Shown here: positions 1-10,890 of the stretch, piece after piece
How positions within the stretch are numbered: position 1 is the stretch's first letter
Layout: every line of letters starts with the position of its first letter
Assembly: GCA_904063045.1 (NCBI GenBank)
Contig: CAJFCJ010000007.1
Span: forward strand, 1,442,698 to 1,506,697
Origin: Dimorphilus gyrociliatus
Taxonomy: Eukaryota > Annelida > Polychaeta > Dinophilidae
Direction: 5' to 3'
Length of the DNA stretch: 64,000 nucleotides
Notes under the pieces: generated by a model
Told to the model about the DNA's origin: nothing
Databases searched by the model: none
Seen by the model: the letters and a program-made list of their open reading frames with translations, nothing else
Made by a program: the position numbers and the translations under genes

Positions 1-1016
1 GGTTTCACTCCGACTCTGAGAAGTACAAAATTTGTTCATGCTCAGTAAGATTAGTTCATATTAATTAATATAATATTGATATTAATAATATGTATTTTTT
101 ATTAATATTATTTTTAGAAAAGTCCTAAAGCGTAGTATAGCGACAGTATCCAAATTTAAGATTCGTCGTCATGTAAACAAATCACCAACGAAAAAATTGT
201 GTATTTTCTATACTCGTTTTGGAAAATGCTCTAGAAAGGAACGATGTCCATATGTTCATGATAGCACAAAAGTGGCTGTTTGTACTCGGTATCTACTAAA
301 TTCTTATCTTAGTTTGATAATGCTTCATATTGGTCTTGCTTCAAATCAGCTATGCTCAGGGAAAATGCGTCGAAGATAACTGTCCATTCCTACACCAGCT
401 ATCAACAAATCGAATGCCAGTGTGCCATTACTTTCTGAAAGGAGTCTGCAACAAGGAAAATTGCCCATACCTGCATATAAATTTAGGAAAAAATGCCGAA
501 GTCTGCCAGGACTTCGTCAATGGATACTGCTCAAATGGCGCCCACGTTAATTTCAACAAGAATACTATCTTGTTTTTTTTTCTTTTTTAAATAGTTATTT
601 ATAGAACTATAATTTCCTAAACAGTGCAAGAAACTTCACACAAACATCTGTCTGAAAGGTAAAAAATGTAACAACAACCAATGTAAACTGAAACATAAAG
701 TAGCTAGACCAAGAAAAATATCCATTTCAACAGAGGATATTAAGAAAAAGTATATTTTTAGAAAAAGAATTAAACTAAAAAGTCACCTAATTTACTATTA
801 ACAGAGAATTAGACCGGACGACAGTAGATAAAACGCCAACAGGTAGTCTGTCATTTATATCTTTAGGATCCCACGACGATTTGGAAATCAGCCATTCGTG
901 CGATCTTTCTCCCGAAACATTCAGTTAGTACTTGACATTATTGTTTTTTTATTGTAATAAAAATGTTTCTATTTCCAGACGATATTCATCCAAAATTAAA
1001 CTTTGACAGCGATTAA
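1..1016 (+). CDS. ZC3H3: ZC3H3-like CCCH zinc finger protein, 3' part
   Basis: This is the C-terminal half of a tandem CCCH zinc-finger protein; the 5' end lies outside the window. Exons read in one frame: 1-44, 118-288, 350-545, 625-749, 805-923 and 979-1016, with stop TAA at 1014. Several CCCH fingers are visible: one with CSRKERCPYVH, one with CVEDNCPFLH, one with CNKENCPYLH and one rebuilt across the third intron as GAHCKKLH, followed by CNNNQCKLKH. The linker VCTR then a basic finger and the C-terminal SFISLGS stretch match ZC3H3. In other animals ZC3H3 acts in nuclear mRNA polyadenylation and export. The Maf factor follows on the same strand. The family call is firm; the role is taken from homologues. 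Confidence 0.85.
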
Positions 1017-1580
1017 ATTCACCTGTTTTTATTTTTTAATGCAGTTTTAGCCTACAGGTGCTATTGTTCATCGAAATTAATCGAACGTTCAGACAAAATC
1101 GGAAATTATTAGTGAGCATAATAACCCAACTGGATCCTCTGTCTTGTCCGGTGTCGTTTAAACTTGTTGGTATTGATATTGTTGATATTTTCTCAGAATA
1201 AACTGAAAGATTAAAAAAATAATTTGAGTGCAATAGATTTTCTATAAGAAATTGTGCAACCCATTTGACTCTCTTTAAGGCCGAAGTACTGCTCCTCCTA
1301 CAATAAAAGTATAACAGACACTTTTTTAGCTTAAAACAAAATTTTTCGTTAAAATAAGCCGGTAATTACCATAATATATTAATTTTCAATCTATTAATAG
1401 GTATAAGAAAAGTTTTAACACCCGTTCCATGGCCTATATGAGGTCTTTGAATAGAGTAGAAATGCACCGGCAGTTTTGAGTGACAGATTCAATTCTAAAA
1501 ATAACTACCTCATTTGCATGCCCGAATTTTCCATAGATTCGCCAAACGTAATGTCTAAAAATAGCTATGATCTTAACGCT
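1017..1580. other. Intergenic: ZC3H3 3' flank and distal Maf upstream DNA
   Basis: Between the ZC3H3 stop and the Maf core promoter I see only short random open frames on both strands and AT-rich sequence. No RNA gene or repeat was recognised. Confidence 0.5.
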
Positions 1581-1665
1581 GATTGGCTCGCTGTGCGCCA
1601 ATATCCCAAAGTAGTAACACAATGGAGCTATCCCTATATAAAGCGGAACTCCGGCAATTCTCCGT
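1581..1665 (+). promoter_or_regulatory. Core promoter of the Maf gene (CCAAT and TATA boxes)
   Basis: An inverted CCAAT (GATTGG) at 1581, a direct CCAAT at 1598-1602 and a strong TATA box (TATATAAAG, 1635-1643) lie about 100 bp upstream of the Maf ATG at 1739. Spacing predicts transcription starting near 1665 with a 5' leader of roughly 75 bases. A clear TATA box suits a regulated, tissue-restricted gene. Confidence 0.65.
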
Positions 1666-1738
1666 AAAATTTCAAGCGCGAAACATTTAAAACTCTACTT
1701 ATCCGAGTTTGTTTATACACTTTAGTCGCTGTAACAAC

Positions 1739-2347
1739 ATGAATGAACTATCTGACGACATTTTGGCACTCATCAACGGTATATCTAGTAATGACGATGA
1801 ACAAACATCACCTGTCCACTCTTCATCGTATCCCTCTTCTCCTGAGTCGGATTTTTACGCCTCATCTGCATCATCCTTAGACATTCATCAATGCCGACTA
1901 CCCACTGATCATAAAGAAATTAACGTTGAAGAACTTATCAAGATGGTTGGTGAACAACCCCTGCAGAACGAACCAACAAAATTGAATATGACCGACATGC
2001 AGCTAGTATCTCTATCCGTGAAAGAATTAAATCGACAACTTCAAGGTTTGTCAAAAGATGAAATAACCCGTATAAAACAAAGGCGAAGGACCTTGAAGAA
2101 CCGAGGTTATGCCCATAATTGTCGAAACAAACGTCTACAACAAAAAGCCGACTTGGAAAAAGTGAACCAAAGTGTCCTATGTCAGTTCCAAGAATTGAAG
2201 AACCAATTAAACGTCGCAAAGGAAGAAATTGACTCTCTTAGAAGAGAAAGAGATTATTTTAAGAAGGAAAGAGACTATTATAAAACAGAATTTGAAAGGC
2301 AACAATTGACCAGTATTCCAATGTCTCCGGAAAGCGTCATTTTCTAG
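1739..2347 (+). CDS. MAF: Maf family bZIP transcription factor
   Basis: Intronless gene of 202 codons. The extended homology region ([14 protein letters not shown]) is followed by the Maf-type basic region ([17 protein letters not shown]) and a leucine zipper rich in charged heptads ending near residue 190. Maf proteins bind MARE sites as dimers. The N-terminus is short (about 90 residues), rich in Ser, Pro and acidic residues, and could be a reduced activation domain; this and the absence of introns favour a large-Maf relative (MAF/MAFA/MAFB/NRL, traffic jam) over small Maf. The basic region has Asn where family members usually have Ser just before Cys-Arg. I chose ATG 1739 because it is the first in-frame ATG after the TATA box. 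AATAAA signals lie at 2782 and 2853. Confidence 0.88.
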   Translation: MNELSDDILALINGISSNDDEQTSPVHSSSYPSSPESDFYASSASSLDIHQCRLPTDHKEINVEELIKMVGEQPLQNEPTKLNMTDMQLVSLSVKELNRQLQGLSKDEITRIKQRRRTLKNRGYAHNCRNKRLQQKADLEKVNQSVLCQFQELKNQLNVAKEEIDSLRRERDYFKKERDYYKTEFERQQLTSIPMSPESVIF

Positions 2348-2961
2348 AAAAGAAGTTTTTCTACTTTCTATGCACAAACTGAACGAAAGTGTGTCGGAAG
2401 GTCGTGTGAGATTATATAAATTCGATAAAATTTCTATGAATGCATAAACGATTGTAGTATCTATATTTTCCTGCTATTTATTCCTCAAGTAATACAAACA
2501 CTGCCATTTAACATATAGTTCGATCTCCTATAAGATGTTCACCTCAATCTTTAATCAGCTGTATTTTAGCACATGTGGGAGTGAATAGCCAAGAAAGAAT
2601 ACGCCCATCATGTGCCCGATCGATCACCCTTTCTCCCCCTTCCTTTCTCGCTAAGACTTATCTAATTGTCTTATATAGCGTACTATAAAACAGAGCAAGT
2701 TCGTACAGAAAAATTCAAAAATCTGTTAACAAAATATGCAGAAGCTAACTCCTTGCTCCTTGCCCTATTAAATCCTTTACAAATAAAATTTGTACATGCC
2801 ATTTAAGTAGAGTATAAAAATTTATTAACTCACATCTGTATATCAACACATAAATAAAGATATATTTATCCACTCATACAAACTATGTATTCAAATACAA
2901 TATATGTTTAAATATAAAAGTCTAGCTTGTATATATAGTCTACCCTGTTAGCTGGATGTAG

Positions 2962-3105
2962 ATATATATATATATATATATATACAATATATATATACTG
3001 TATATATAAATATGTATATATATATATATATACAATTTATATTAGTACATATGTATATCTATAAATATATATATTCATATATATGTACCATATATATATT
3101 CATAT
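2962..3105. repeat. TA dinucleotide microsatellite
   Basis: Interrupted (TA)n runs, densest at 2962-2985 and 3013-3032. Simple repeat with no sign of coding function. Confidence 0.8.
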
Positions 3106-3178
3106 TCAAAGAAAACGGACGAAAGGGTGAATGCGCGGCTTCCACTAATCAATTTTTTGTTCTATTTGTATCTTCCAA

Positions 3179-3428
3179 TGACGTCATATTTAGGCATCCC
3201 TACAAACAAGTATCCGCGAAATTTCCAGAATTTAGCTATTAATTTATTGAATGATAGGAAATTACTCTATCGCAAATAGTCGATCGTCATAAATGCAACA
3301 TGTGCCCACGCAATTTATAGAGAATAGTAATTGCTATAGAAACTACTTATACATAAAAAAATTATGTAGCATGACCTCTGTAGATTGTAGGGCGTTACTT
3401 GTGACGTCAATGCAAATTACTGACGTCA
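3179..3428. promoter_or_regulatory. Cluster of three CRE sites and an octamer
   Basis: Perfect TGACGTCA palindromes occur at 3179-3186, 3402-3409 and 3421-3428. A POU octamer ATGCAAAT (3410-3417) sits exactly between the last two. CREs bind CREB/ATF and octamers bind POU factors. The pair lies about 60 bp past the WWOX stop, probably inside its 3' UTR, so a distal enhancer role for the Maf gene is inference. Confidence 0.4.
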
Positions 3429-3484
3429 AACGAGAATTACAGGAATACCTGGGAGACACGGCAAACAGACGCGTCAGTTCCTCA

Positions 3485-5632
3485 TTAGCATATGGCAAAC
3501 TCGGTCGGGGCTTCGTTTGGTTGCTCTGCATCAGTCAGCTGTTTGCAGCGTAAGTTTAAGTCGTTCAAAGTAGCAGCTTTCTGTATCATCAATTCCCCCA
3601 AAGACCACAACTCCTTGGCTAAAATATCACTTTGTGCAGCCAAACTAGGCTGACATTCAGAACAGTTCATGAAGTAGCATCCGCCGATTACGCCCACCTA
3701 CTCGCATTTTCCATAAATGAGTTAATTGACGTAAGAAATTAAGTAATCTACTAGCCTGCCTCGATGTGGCTGCATAAACAATAGTAGCAGCACCCTGCTC
3801 TTTCGATTTAGTAAAAGGTCTGCAGAGGGTGTAAGCTAGCATTAACCACCAGGAGTGACGAAATATAGAGGTATATATCATGTTTCCAGGATGCACTGCG
3901 TGACAAATAACCTAAGCGAATAAAAAAATCACTTTATTACACAAAATATAATTCAGGATGCAAAGGAAAGTTGTACATAGCGGAATAACCATCTTAATCT
4001 ATCTAAGAAATGAATACTACAAGAAAGGCTTTTTAATTAGTAAACAAGTCACGAACATATAAACTATATAGATAGATATAGGGCATATACCTGTCTCTGT
4101 ATTCACAGAAAAATTGTAGCAAACAAAATATTGTTATTATTTTATAATATTTATAATTATATTTATAGATACCCTCTTCTTATCCATTCTCCTATTAAGT
4201 TCTTTTACTAAAAGTAGCTTGCACAGATTTGCATTACAATAGGCTTCTAAGGGGCAATAGCCAGACGCTTGGGGATTTAGAGTATTAGCGATAATATCTG
4301 ATGCATTTTGAATCTTCGATTGCCTAATTTCAAATATAACAATATAGTACAACTACATTAAATTAGATTAACGCACCAATGAGCTTCGCATGTAACAGCA
4401 ACAATACGAGAATTTTCAGAGCTATTGTAGCCTGAAGCAACTAAAAGATTTTCAAGAAATTTGCACAGATAGAAATGACCCAAATAATGTGATTGAAATG
4501 TTCTTTCAAACCCGTCAACAGTTTTTTGGAATGGAGGAAACATTTCGCCAGCATTAAGGATAAGAACGTTTAAAGGCCTAAACAAACAAAAGCATATTAA
4601 TAAAAAGAAAACTAAATCGAATAATCAACAAAAGAAATTTACGCACCAGCCCTGAGAAATATATTCCTGCGCAAAACATTTTACGCTTTTCAAATCATTC
4701 AAATCCAAATGTTTAACGTAAATATTCAATTTAACTTTGGAGCTGCAATGAAGAAATAATTGCTTAAGAGTTATTTGTTTATATGCATTTAGTATTAAAA
4801 TTATATTATATACAATATTTAGTATATTTGTAGAATTTCTTTATAAATATTAACCTGTTGTCAATCATTTTAGAAGCTATTAATTCAGCTTTTTTAACAT
4901 CTCTACAGCCCATAGTCACGTGAGCGCCATGAAGAGCTAATGATTTAGCTGTTTCATATCCTTTCAAAATGTATATGTATTATATATTTATTGGTTAGCT
5001 AATTACTTCTAATACCTAATCCAGAACTAGCTCCAGTAACTATTATATATTTTCCCGTTAGGTCTTTTCCATGAAGAAGTTGTAATGTAGTCGTACTTGA
5101 GTCAAATCGACATTTTAAAGGTACAAATTTATAAGAATCATCTTCAATTGCAAATGCTAATCTAGGGTCCGTGAAGGTGGTTTTCTGATTTATATGACTA
5201 AAAAGAATTGCAACCGGAGTAGATCAGTTCTATTTCATAATATACAAACTTACTCAACGTAGACTATCAGTCCTTGATCCGACACTGTCAGTTCCCAACC
5301 GTAAGGTAAATCTGGGAGTAGTTGACCTAAATAAATTTTTATCAGTATTATGCAATGAACAAACCTCCGATTACTCTTTTCTTTTTCCCTGTGTAAGGAT
5401 GTTCCCATTGAGTTTCTTGAGTTTGATGGCTTAAGATAGATTGAAACAATAAACATTCATTATCGCTCGACAAAAAATATATAAAAACTCTTTAAAGAAA
5501 TATTAAAAAAAATATTCCTGACAATCATAAAAAAACTTACTTTGCATAATAGACTTTCCCGTTTGTTGTGACCCTTTCTTCCCAACCACTAGGAAGATCA
5601 TCGTCAGAATCACTTTCAGCTAGTTTGTCCAT
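3485..5632 (-). CDS. WWOX: WWOX, WW-domain short-chain dehydrogenase
   Basis: Ten exons, 444 residues (human about 414): 5541-5632, 5365-5429, 5254-5326, 5016-5197, 4855-4960, 4647-4742, 4377-4577, 4173-4323, 3756-3911, 3485-3697. Two WW domains come first ([10 protein letters not shown] to TQWEHP, then LPYGWEL), with a basic GKKKRV between them. A Rossmann SDR domain follows, with TGASSGLG cofactor motif and LNAG. The conserved HPGNMIY and [13 protein letters not shown] segments identify WWOX. At the active site the usual YxxxK reads YCNAN, so the lysine is Asn. The second WW domain also lacks a clear second Trp. The last intron appears to use a GC donor at 3755-3754. The gene shares a 108-bp promoter region with CIBAR. 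In other animals WWOX is a tumour-suppressor adaptor and metabolic regulator. Confidence 0.9.
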
Positions 5633-5740
5633 TCCAGATTCGGACACTGTGGAGTTTTTGAATGATTTTCAGTTTATTGTTTGGAATTATTCTTTCGTTC
5701 GATACCCAAGTTTCGACATTCGATCAAAATTTGACTAGAA
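5633..5740. promoter_or_regulatory. Shared head-to-head promoter of WWOX and CIBAR
   Basis: Only 108 bp separate the two start codons (WWOX ATG at 5632, CIBAR ATG at 5741), so both genes must start within or very near this stretch. No TATA box is seen, as is usual for bidirectional promoters of broadly expressed genes. Confidence 0.55.
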
Positions 5741-7345
5741 ATGTCAGGAAATCCGCGGACAGGGGCTGATATATGGTCAAGGTTTGTGCCATTTGTTATC
5801 AAAATCTTTAAATTGTAATTTCCCAGTGAATTTTCATATTTGATTTTGCGGCACATTCTTAACATAACAGAGGCGTTGCCTGTCGTAGCTTGTTTTCGCT
5901 CTCTGTTCGACTGCAGTGATTGAATTTTTCTAAATGTTAAAATTTCAGCAATCGACAGCAAAGATTTATAGAGCAACGAATCGCCCAGGTGGAAAAGCAC
6001 CTGGGCGAAATGTGTCAAGCATTCGGTGCTTTTTCTCGAAAAATAGCAAGACTTAGAGACAAAGGTGAGAATCATATTAAGGCTTGGGGCTGTTTCTTTA
6101 ATTTAGCTTTTCATTAGGTGACGAAATATGTCAAAAGATCAAGGACTATTCCGAAACTGAAATTGTTAACCAGAGTACACTAGAAGCATTGTCAACTTTT
6201 GCACAAAACTTTTCTGCTGTTCAAGATTATCGAGATCACGAGGTATTGTTTGCATTCTTTTATTTTTAAATAAAAATTTTACACCATAGCAAATTCAATT
6301 CTTTATTAAAAATAGGTTAAAAGCATTCAACGTAAAGTTGTAAACCCTCTATCGCAATATGGACACAAATGTAAAGATGCAAAAGAAGACTTGAAAAATG
6401 CATTTACCGCACACGAGAAGGATCTAAAAAGTCGTAAAAAGTTTGAAAGAACTCGAGAAAGGGGTTCAATTGATCGTCAAGATATGGTATATTATTACCC
6501 ACATTTTTACGTAAGTTATTGTAAAACTTATTATATGACTATTATTTCGCAATAGACAAGAAAGGAGCATGAATTGCTTAAAACTAGTACACAAGCACTC
6601 CATTCGGAGAAAGTTTTGGAAGAGAAAATGGAGTCGTTTGAAAGACAAAAAGTAAATGATCTGAAAGTGAGTTAATATTTTGTTTAATTAAGTGATTTAA
6701 AGTTCTTTTCTCTTATCTTTTTTTTCAGAACATTCTTATGGATTTCGTGAATACCGAATTAATATTTCACGCAAGAGCTTTGGAACACTTTACAAATTGT
6801 TATAGATCTTTGCAGGATATTGATGAGGAAGCTGATATAGCGGTAATATTTCTTTATGAACAAATAAAATGAAACAAATTTGTTTTTCATATCAGAGTTT
6901 TAGATCCGTACTGAATCCTTCTCAAACTGAAGGTAGATTAAATATACAACGGCAAAATTCAAGGTCGTCTTTGAACGATACACGATTATCTTCTCAATCT
7001 GCAACGCCACTTCAAACTCGTTCGGCAACACATAGCCGTCAACATTCGACTTCTTCGGCTAATATGTTTGTTGCTAAATCTGAAATTGGACGATCACCTC
7101 AGGCTCAAGCAAGAACATTCAATGGCCAGAATCGAAATGATAGGAGGGGATATGCAGCTGCTAGTAGCGAAGACGATGATCTTGAAGATGATGATGAGGA
7201 TGAAAGCGAAGATGAAAGTGAAATTACTAATCCACCAGTTAATAGAGGACAAGGAAGAGGCTCGAATATTATAAGAGGGGGTCGGGGTGGAGGTAGGCCT
7301 AATTCTGCAGGCCCTGTTAGAGGAAGAGGGGCCTTTGGGCGATAG
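5741..7345 (+). CDS. CIBAR1: CIBAR/FAM92 BAR-domain protein
   Basis: Seven exons (5741-5781, 5949-6064, 6118-6242, 6316-6486, 6556-6666, 6729-6842, 6896-7345) encode 375 residues. The BAR helices are clear: QVEKHLGEMCQAFGAF, RKIARLRDKG, ERTRERG, NFERQK-like FERQKVNDLK and IDEEADIA, which fit FAM92A/B. Those proteins bend membranes and act at the ciliary base with CBY1. The ATG at 5741 was chosen because the first 13 codons splice in frame to the BAR exon, whose own frame is closed upstream. The C-terminal exon (about 150 residues) is unlike vertebrate FAM92: Ser/Gln-rich, then a run of Asp/Glu, then an Arg-Gly-rich tail of the RGG type. Confidence 0.87.
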
Positions 7346-7507
7346 TTAGTAAGGTGCTAATATGCATAAAGTAAACACTGTCTCGTCCTATTTTAACCGT
7401 CCGTGATTGTTTATAGAGTATAATTTGTAGATAAAGCAACATTATATTTTTTGAATTAATACATTCCGCGAATAAGTACCGCCACCTACAATTTTATCAT
7501 GTAACAA

Positions 7508-7629
7508 CCAATCAGAGAACTGAACGCTGTCGTTCTTTAAAAATGCACTTGTATAAAAGGCTACGGAAAGGGCAACCTGACAATTCTAGTTGAGCACGTT
7601 AAATTATAGTTATACGGGAACGGTGGAGT
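7508..7629 (+). promoter_or_regulatory. Core promoter of ESRP (CCAAT and TATA boxes)
   Basis: A CCAAT box at 7508-7512 and TATAAAAG at 7552-7559 precede the ESRP ATG (7630) by about 75 bp. Spacing predicts transcription starting near 7582-7590. This is one of two clear TATA boxes placed correctly in front of a gene in this window. Confidence 0.65.
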
Positions 7630-10600
7630 ATGAGCCCCGAATATCTAGTCGTTTTATTTCAAGTGACAGGAGGTCAGAATGGTGAAAACCTTGGCTCCGA
7701 CGAAGAAGAAGTCGTCTTTTTCGTTTACTTACTTTATGACATAGCGTCTAATAAAGTAGTTTGTGTGCAATCCTATTACTGCCGGCCCACGCAAAATGAA
7801 CTTCGAGAAACTATTTTAACTGAAGAATGCAAAATTGTCACTGGCCTTAATGAAGATCTCATAAAATCTGCTCCTCCTCTGGAGCAAGTTCTGGACGAGG
7901 TTAGTTTCATTCTCTGTCAATAGGCCTAAGTGCTCAGTTTTCACAGTTTTTAGCTGTGTCTATCACGTGTTTTATATATAACTTTAAAACGTAGCATATA
8001 TATTTAATTTTAATGTGCTTTTTTGCCTATATAGCATTTATGTGCTAATTCATTTTTTTTCAATGTGTTCTTCAGTTCGAACGTTTTCTCGTTCAAAAAG
8101 AACTTCACCCCCTCCATGGCGGTTCATCCTTCTTTTTATGCTGCGATGGCCAACTTCACTTACGACTAGTCTTACATCCAGAAGCTCAGAGAAAAAACAT
8201 TTCATTGCCTACATACTTTTATAAATTCTTCGACCTGAGGAAGGCTTTTAAGGAACACTACAAGGTTGAAACTGTCCATTGCATCAAAGACATGCTAGAC
8301 CGTATCCTTTAAAGTTTTTACAACTTTTTTGTAACACTACATACGTCCCGCATTCATGAAAACGTGACGTTAGAGGTTGGCAGGCGCTTAATTTACATAT
8401 TGCTGTAACGGTGCAGGTGCGTCCCGCATTGGACGTCGTCGAAGAAAATAAACCCTTATATAGATAGCCATGTCAGAGAGACGCCTTTCGAAACGTCAGC
8501 TGCGGTACACGTGGCTTGATGACTCCTCAATTTCGATTGAGTTATCCAGCTGTTGCGAGCATCAAACGGGCGTCCAAATGCTTTGTTCTGTAGAGCTAGG
8601 TGTTGTGTATTGAGAAACGTGCATCTATTCAGCTGTCGCGCACTAAAACGCGTGTTCTGAACGATATACTGCCTATAACGAATATTATAAAATATTCCTT
8701 AACCGTTCATCAAATATAGACTTGAATTTAGAAGTGGACCAATCTGTGGAATATGGCGTCAGACACTGCCAAGATATGGCTAAAATTATTCAAAGATTGT
8801 TGGACGATCGTAAGTTTTTTATTAATAATAATCATTATTTGGTATTATTATTTCAATTCATAGTACCTTGTATAATATCGATTTTTAATATACTCTTACC
8901 AATCCGAGTATATAGTTGTTTTTAATCACTTATTATATTGTTAATTGTTAGTTAGAGGAGTTAGGAACGAGGGCCATTAATCGTCCTACTAATCCTCCAC
9001 TTTAATAGAGTGGAAAAACTTGAATGGTTTAGCAATAGAAGTATACGTTGTAACTTGCGTGTATATTTACGTAGAAGTGCCCACTGTCTTACTAAGCTTC
9101 TAGGTCAATAGTATATATCGAGTTTATACCGCCCTTTACGACATTCGAACGCTTATTAAAATTTCTCACGCTTCAGGCTATCAGTTCAGCGATCCCGAAA
9201 CAATCAGCAATCGTCTGGAACCCGGCATATGGTTAGTACTCTTTATCTATTTTTTCCGCCAATCACACTTTAGGCCTAAGTATTTTGAAACAATCCTACT
9301 TCTTCTCTTTATGTCACTTTTAGACTAAACAGTATTTCATTATTTGCAATAGAAAAAAATCGCAGCATTTATAAATAGTTCGTTCGCATTGAAATCGCAT
9401 TTTCGCTATAGACTGGTGCTTTTATATGATGTGTTCTATTCTATTTCACAGTTCAAAGAGTGAGAACGTTGACGACGACACGGTAATTAGAGCTAGAGGT
9501 TTGCCATGGCAGTCTTCTGATCAGGACATCGCGCTTTTTTTTAAAGGATTAAATATTATAAAGTAAATAAAAGAGCAATATTTTCAGACGTTTCAAATTG
9601 ATTTGCTATAATATGAAAAAAATGATTGAACAGGGGTGGAGTTGCTTTATGCCTTAGTCCACAAGGGCGGCGAAATGGCGAAGCTTTAATACGATTTGAA
9701 TGTAAGGAACATAGAGATTTGGCGCTAAGAAAACATAAACATCATTTGGGCCAACGCTATATTGAAGTCTATAAGGCTTCTGGAAAAGATTTTATAAACG
9801 TGGCTGGGGGAGGGAACGCAGAAGCTCAACAGTTTTTGGAGAAGCATAACAATGAAGGCCAAGTCATTGTTCGAATGCGGGGACTACCCTATTCTGCTAC
9901 CTCTCAACAAATCGTGAGTGTGCCTTTTGCTAACTAGCTTTATCCTCTTTCTTAACTCATTAATAATAAATGTGGTAGCGGGTGAGGAAAAGTTTTAATC
10001 TCTGCTCTGACGATCAGGCATTTTGTTAAGGTTATAGTGACTTTGTAAAGCAGTCTTTATGGCAAAGAAGGGACTGGGTGGGGGGCTTTTGCCGTGGTAG
10101 AGGAAAACATTTTGAACATAAAAACGACATATTTAAAAGATTTTCTATCAATATAAACAGACCCGTAAACGATGTCTATAAATGGTAAGTCGCAGAAATG
10201 GGGAAGTGATTTAGCGGGTCTGGTGTGGTTTCCTGTGTTTTAAACGGAATAAGCTTGCATTTACAAATAATATCATAATAACCAAACGTATAACCAACAG
10301 TATGTAGATGTATCTAAAGTATATATGTATATAGATATATAGATATACACTTTAGAAACTACACTTACGTACAAAAACACTATCTATACAGCCTATGGTT
10401 TATACAGTGCATAAACTTGAACACGTTATTTAATCTCTTATAGCTAGCTAACATAAATATTGTTTAGCATGAGCAATGCACATAATACGGAATGAATTTT
10501 TTTCATAACACTTTTTCATACATAAAGATTATTAATTTTTTGTTTATTTAAAAAATTCAAGATACACAGAAGTTTCTTGTATATTGAGAGACAGACAGAC

Positions 10601-10859
10601 AGACAGACAGAGAGAGAGAGAGAGAGAGAGAAAAAAAGAATCTAAAAATAATGTCCCATATGTTGGTTAAAATCAAGAAACAAAACTGTTCAAGAGTATG
10701 AATAGGTAGTGTAGTAGCTTAAGAAAATTTTCTTTTTTATTGAGACGACGATATACGATAAGCATATTTGCTTGTGCAGAGTTAACACATTGCATTGCCT
10801 TTTCACTCAATAGATATCTAATAAGCTTTGCACTGTATATTCTCATGTTGTATACGTAG

Positions 10860-10890
<31 letters not shown>

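Larger units (their letters stand above)
2348..3484. other. Intergenic between convergent Maf and WWOX genes
   Basis: About 1.1 kb holding both 3' UTRs. Polyadenylation signals AATAAA are at 2782 and 2853 for Maf, and on the minus strand at 3243-3248 for WWOX. A TATAAAA at 2684-2690 has no recognisable gene after it. The middle is a TA-rich microsatellite, followed by a cluster of CRE-like sites. Short open frames here look random. Confidence 0.55.

Noticed and set aside
1036-1233. Minus-strand open frame after ZC3H3
   Set aside because: Sixty-five codons, no domain, and no partner exons.
2684-2720. TATAAAA in the Maf 3' flank as a promoter
   Set aside because: Only a 10-codon frame follows; it may be chance in AT-rich DNA.
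3012-3242. Plus-strand frame starting in the TA repeat
   Set aside because: First half is translated microsatellite; the rest has no family resemblance.
5674-6075. Minus-strand frame of 133 codons over CIBAR exons 1-2
   Set aside because: Antisense shadow of the conserved BAR exon; no recognisable domain.
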